This document shows, in pieces, positions 13,501 through 13,727 of a DNA stretch of 13,727 nucleotides. Where the stretch lies: contig CAINXK010000506.1 in assembly GCA_903854805.1 (NCBI GenBank), positions 1-13,727 on the forward strand. The letters run 5' to 3'. This DNA comes from an uncultured Anaerolineae bacterium. GTDB taxonomy: Bacteria; Chloroflexota; Anaerolineae; Anaerolineales; Villigracilaceae. The position numbers and the translations under genes are program-made. How positions within the stretch are numbered: the first letter of the stretch is position 1; each line of letters starts with the position of its first letter. The notes beneath the pieces are model-generated. The model searched no databases and was not told where the DNA came from. It worked only from the letters and a program-made list of their open reading frames with translations.

Positions 13501-13727
13501 TGGCGGGGCAAACCATTGATTTTCAATCGCCTGAGCAGCAAAAACAGGATGGTTGAGTGCCAAGATGAAGAGCTTGCGAGAACAGGCGCAAAACTCCACT
13601 AGCGGGGCAAACCGGCGATTATTATTCGCCTGAGCAGCAGAAACAGGATGGTTGAGTGTCAAGATGAAGAGCTTGCGAGAACAGGCGCACAACTCCACTA
13701 GCGGGGCAAACCGGCGATTATTATTCG
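13493..13727 (+). repeat. 99-bp tandem repeat array (continues past window)
   Basis: Units start at 13493, 13592 and 13691 (AACTCCACT), exactly 99 bases apart; the third is cut by the window end. Units one and two differ at only about ten positions, six of them in one 17-base hairpin segment. The period is a multiple of three, so reading frames run through it, but the peptide looks non-coding. A related unit forms the distal half of the left dispersed repeat. Spacing and lack of unique spacers argue against CRISPR. Confidence 0.9.

Larger units (their letters stand above)
13376..13580 (+). repeat. Dispersed repeat, right copy
   Basis: The plus-strand counterpart of the repeat at 3411-3565 in inverted orientation, starting CGGGGTGCCAGTTT and sharing the G/C hairpin, CGGGGCAAACC, the short AT-rich hairpin, GAGCAGCA, AGGATGGTTGAG and GAAGAGCTTGCGAG. 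It carries an extra segment (around 13463-13502) that is itself an inverted repeat. Its second half is the first unit of a 99-bp tandem array. It starts about 60 bases after the AlkZ-related stop codon. Confidence 0.85.

Noticed and set aside
13279..13698. Open frames in both directions through the right repeat and tandem array
   Set aside because: The 99-bp period preserves any frame, so long frames are expected; the repeated peptide has no protein-like features and no start signal.
13493..13727. CRISPR array
   Set aside because: Units are 99 bases and nearly identical throughout with no unique spacers, and no cas gene is present.

Overview
The window most resembles a member of the Chloroflexota, probably class Anaerolineae. 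This rests on gene style rather than a marker gene: lipoproteins with SH3-like domains joined by Thr/Pro-rich linkers, a transmembrane Ser/Thr kinase, an S41 protease with the same Thr/Pro-rich stalk, and a moderately GC-rich genome with AT-rich intergenic gaps. No rRNA, tRNA, CRISPR array, transposase or phage gene was seen.

Layout. (1) 1-3030, plus strand: the 3' part of a large membrane sensor histidine kinase (CHASE-like sensor, membrane segment, four PAS domains, one GAF-like domain, HisKA and HATPase), cut by the window start. (2) 3031-3735: a convergent, repeat-rich gap holding a probable decayed zinc-ribbon gene, a dispersed repeat with a G-rich hairpin, and two further strong hairpins. 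(3) 8392 down to 3736, minus strand: a likely four-gene operon of a Ser/Thr kinase with an extracytoplasmic domain, a triple-SH3 lipoprotein, and two overlapping SPFH/band-7 membrane proteins. (4) 8393-9034: a divergent gap with several stable hairpins and an orphan Rho-independent terminator just ahead of the next gene. (5) 9035-13316, plus strand: a tight gene row of a two-helix small membrane protein, an S41-family protease-like lipoprotein, a DUF4037 nucleotidyltransferase-like protein, a PaaI-type hotdog thioesterase and an AlkZ-related winged-helix protein. (6) 13317-13727: a second copy of the dispersed repeat running into a 99-bp tandem array that leaves the window.

How the parts may work together. 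The minus-strand operon looks like one membrane-associated signalling and scaffold module. The kinase and lipoprotein could sense the cell surface, while the two SPFH proteins probably form a hetero-oligomeric membrane microdomain. The plus-strand row looks like a housekeeping or stress cluster whose members have no obvious shared pathway.

The most unusual feature is the dispersed repeat. One copy follows each of the two operons, both in the same orientation relative to transcription. Each carries a perfect 10-bp G/C-rich stem whose G-rich strand also fits a G-quadruplex pattern, followed by a repeat unit whose only fast-changing part is a small hairpin. Other points of note are an S41 protein with Asn where the catalytic Lys of the CtpA/Tsp group is expected, a possible structured leader or small RNA at 8588-9007, and a possibly leaderless small membrane gene.
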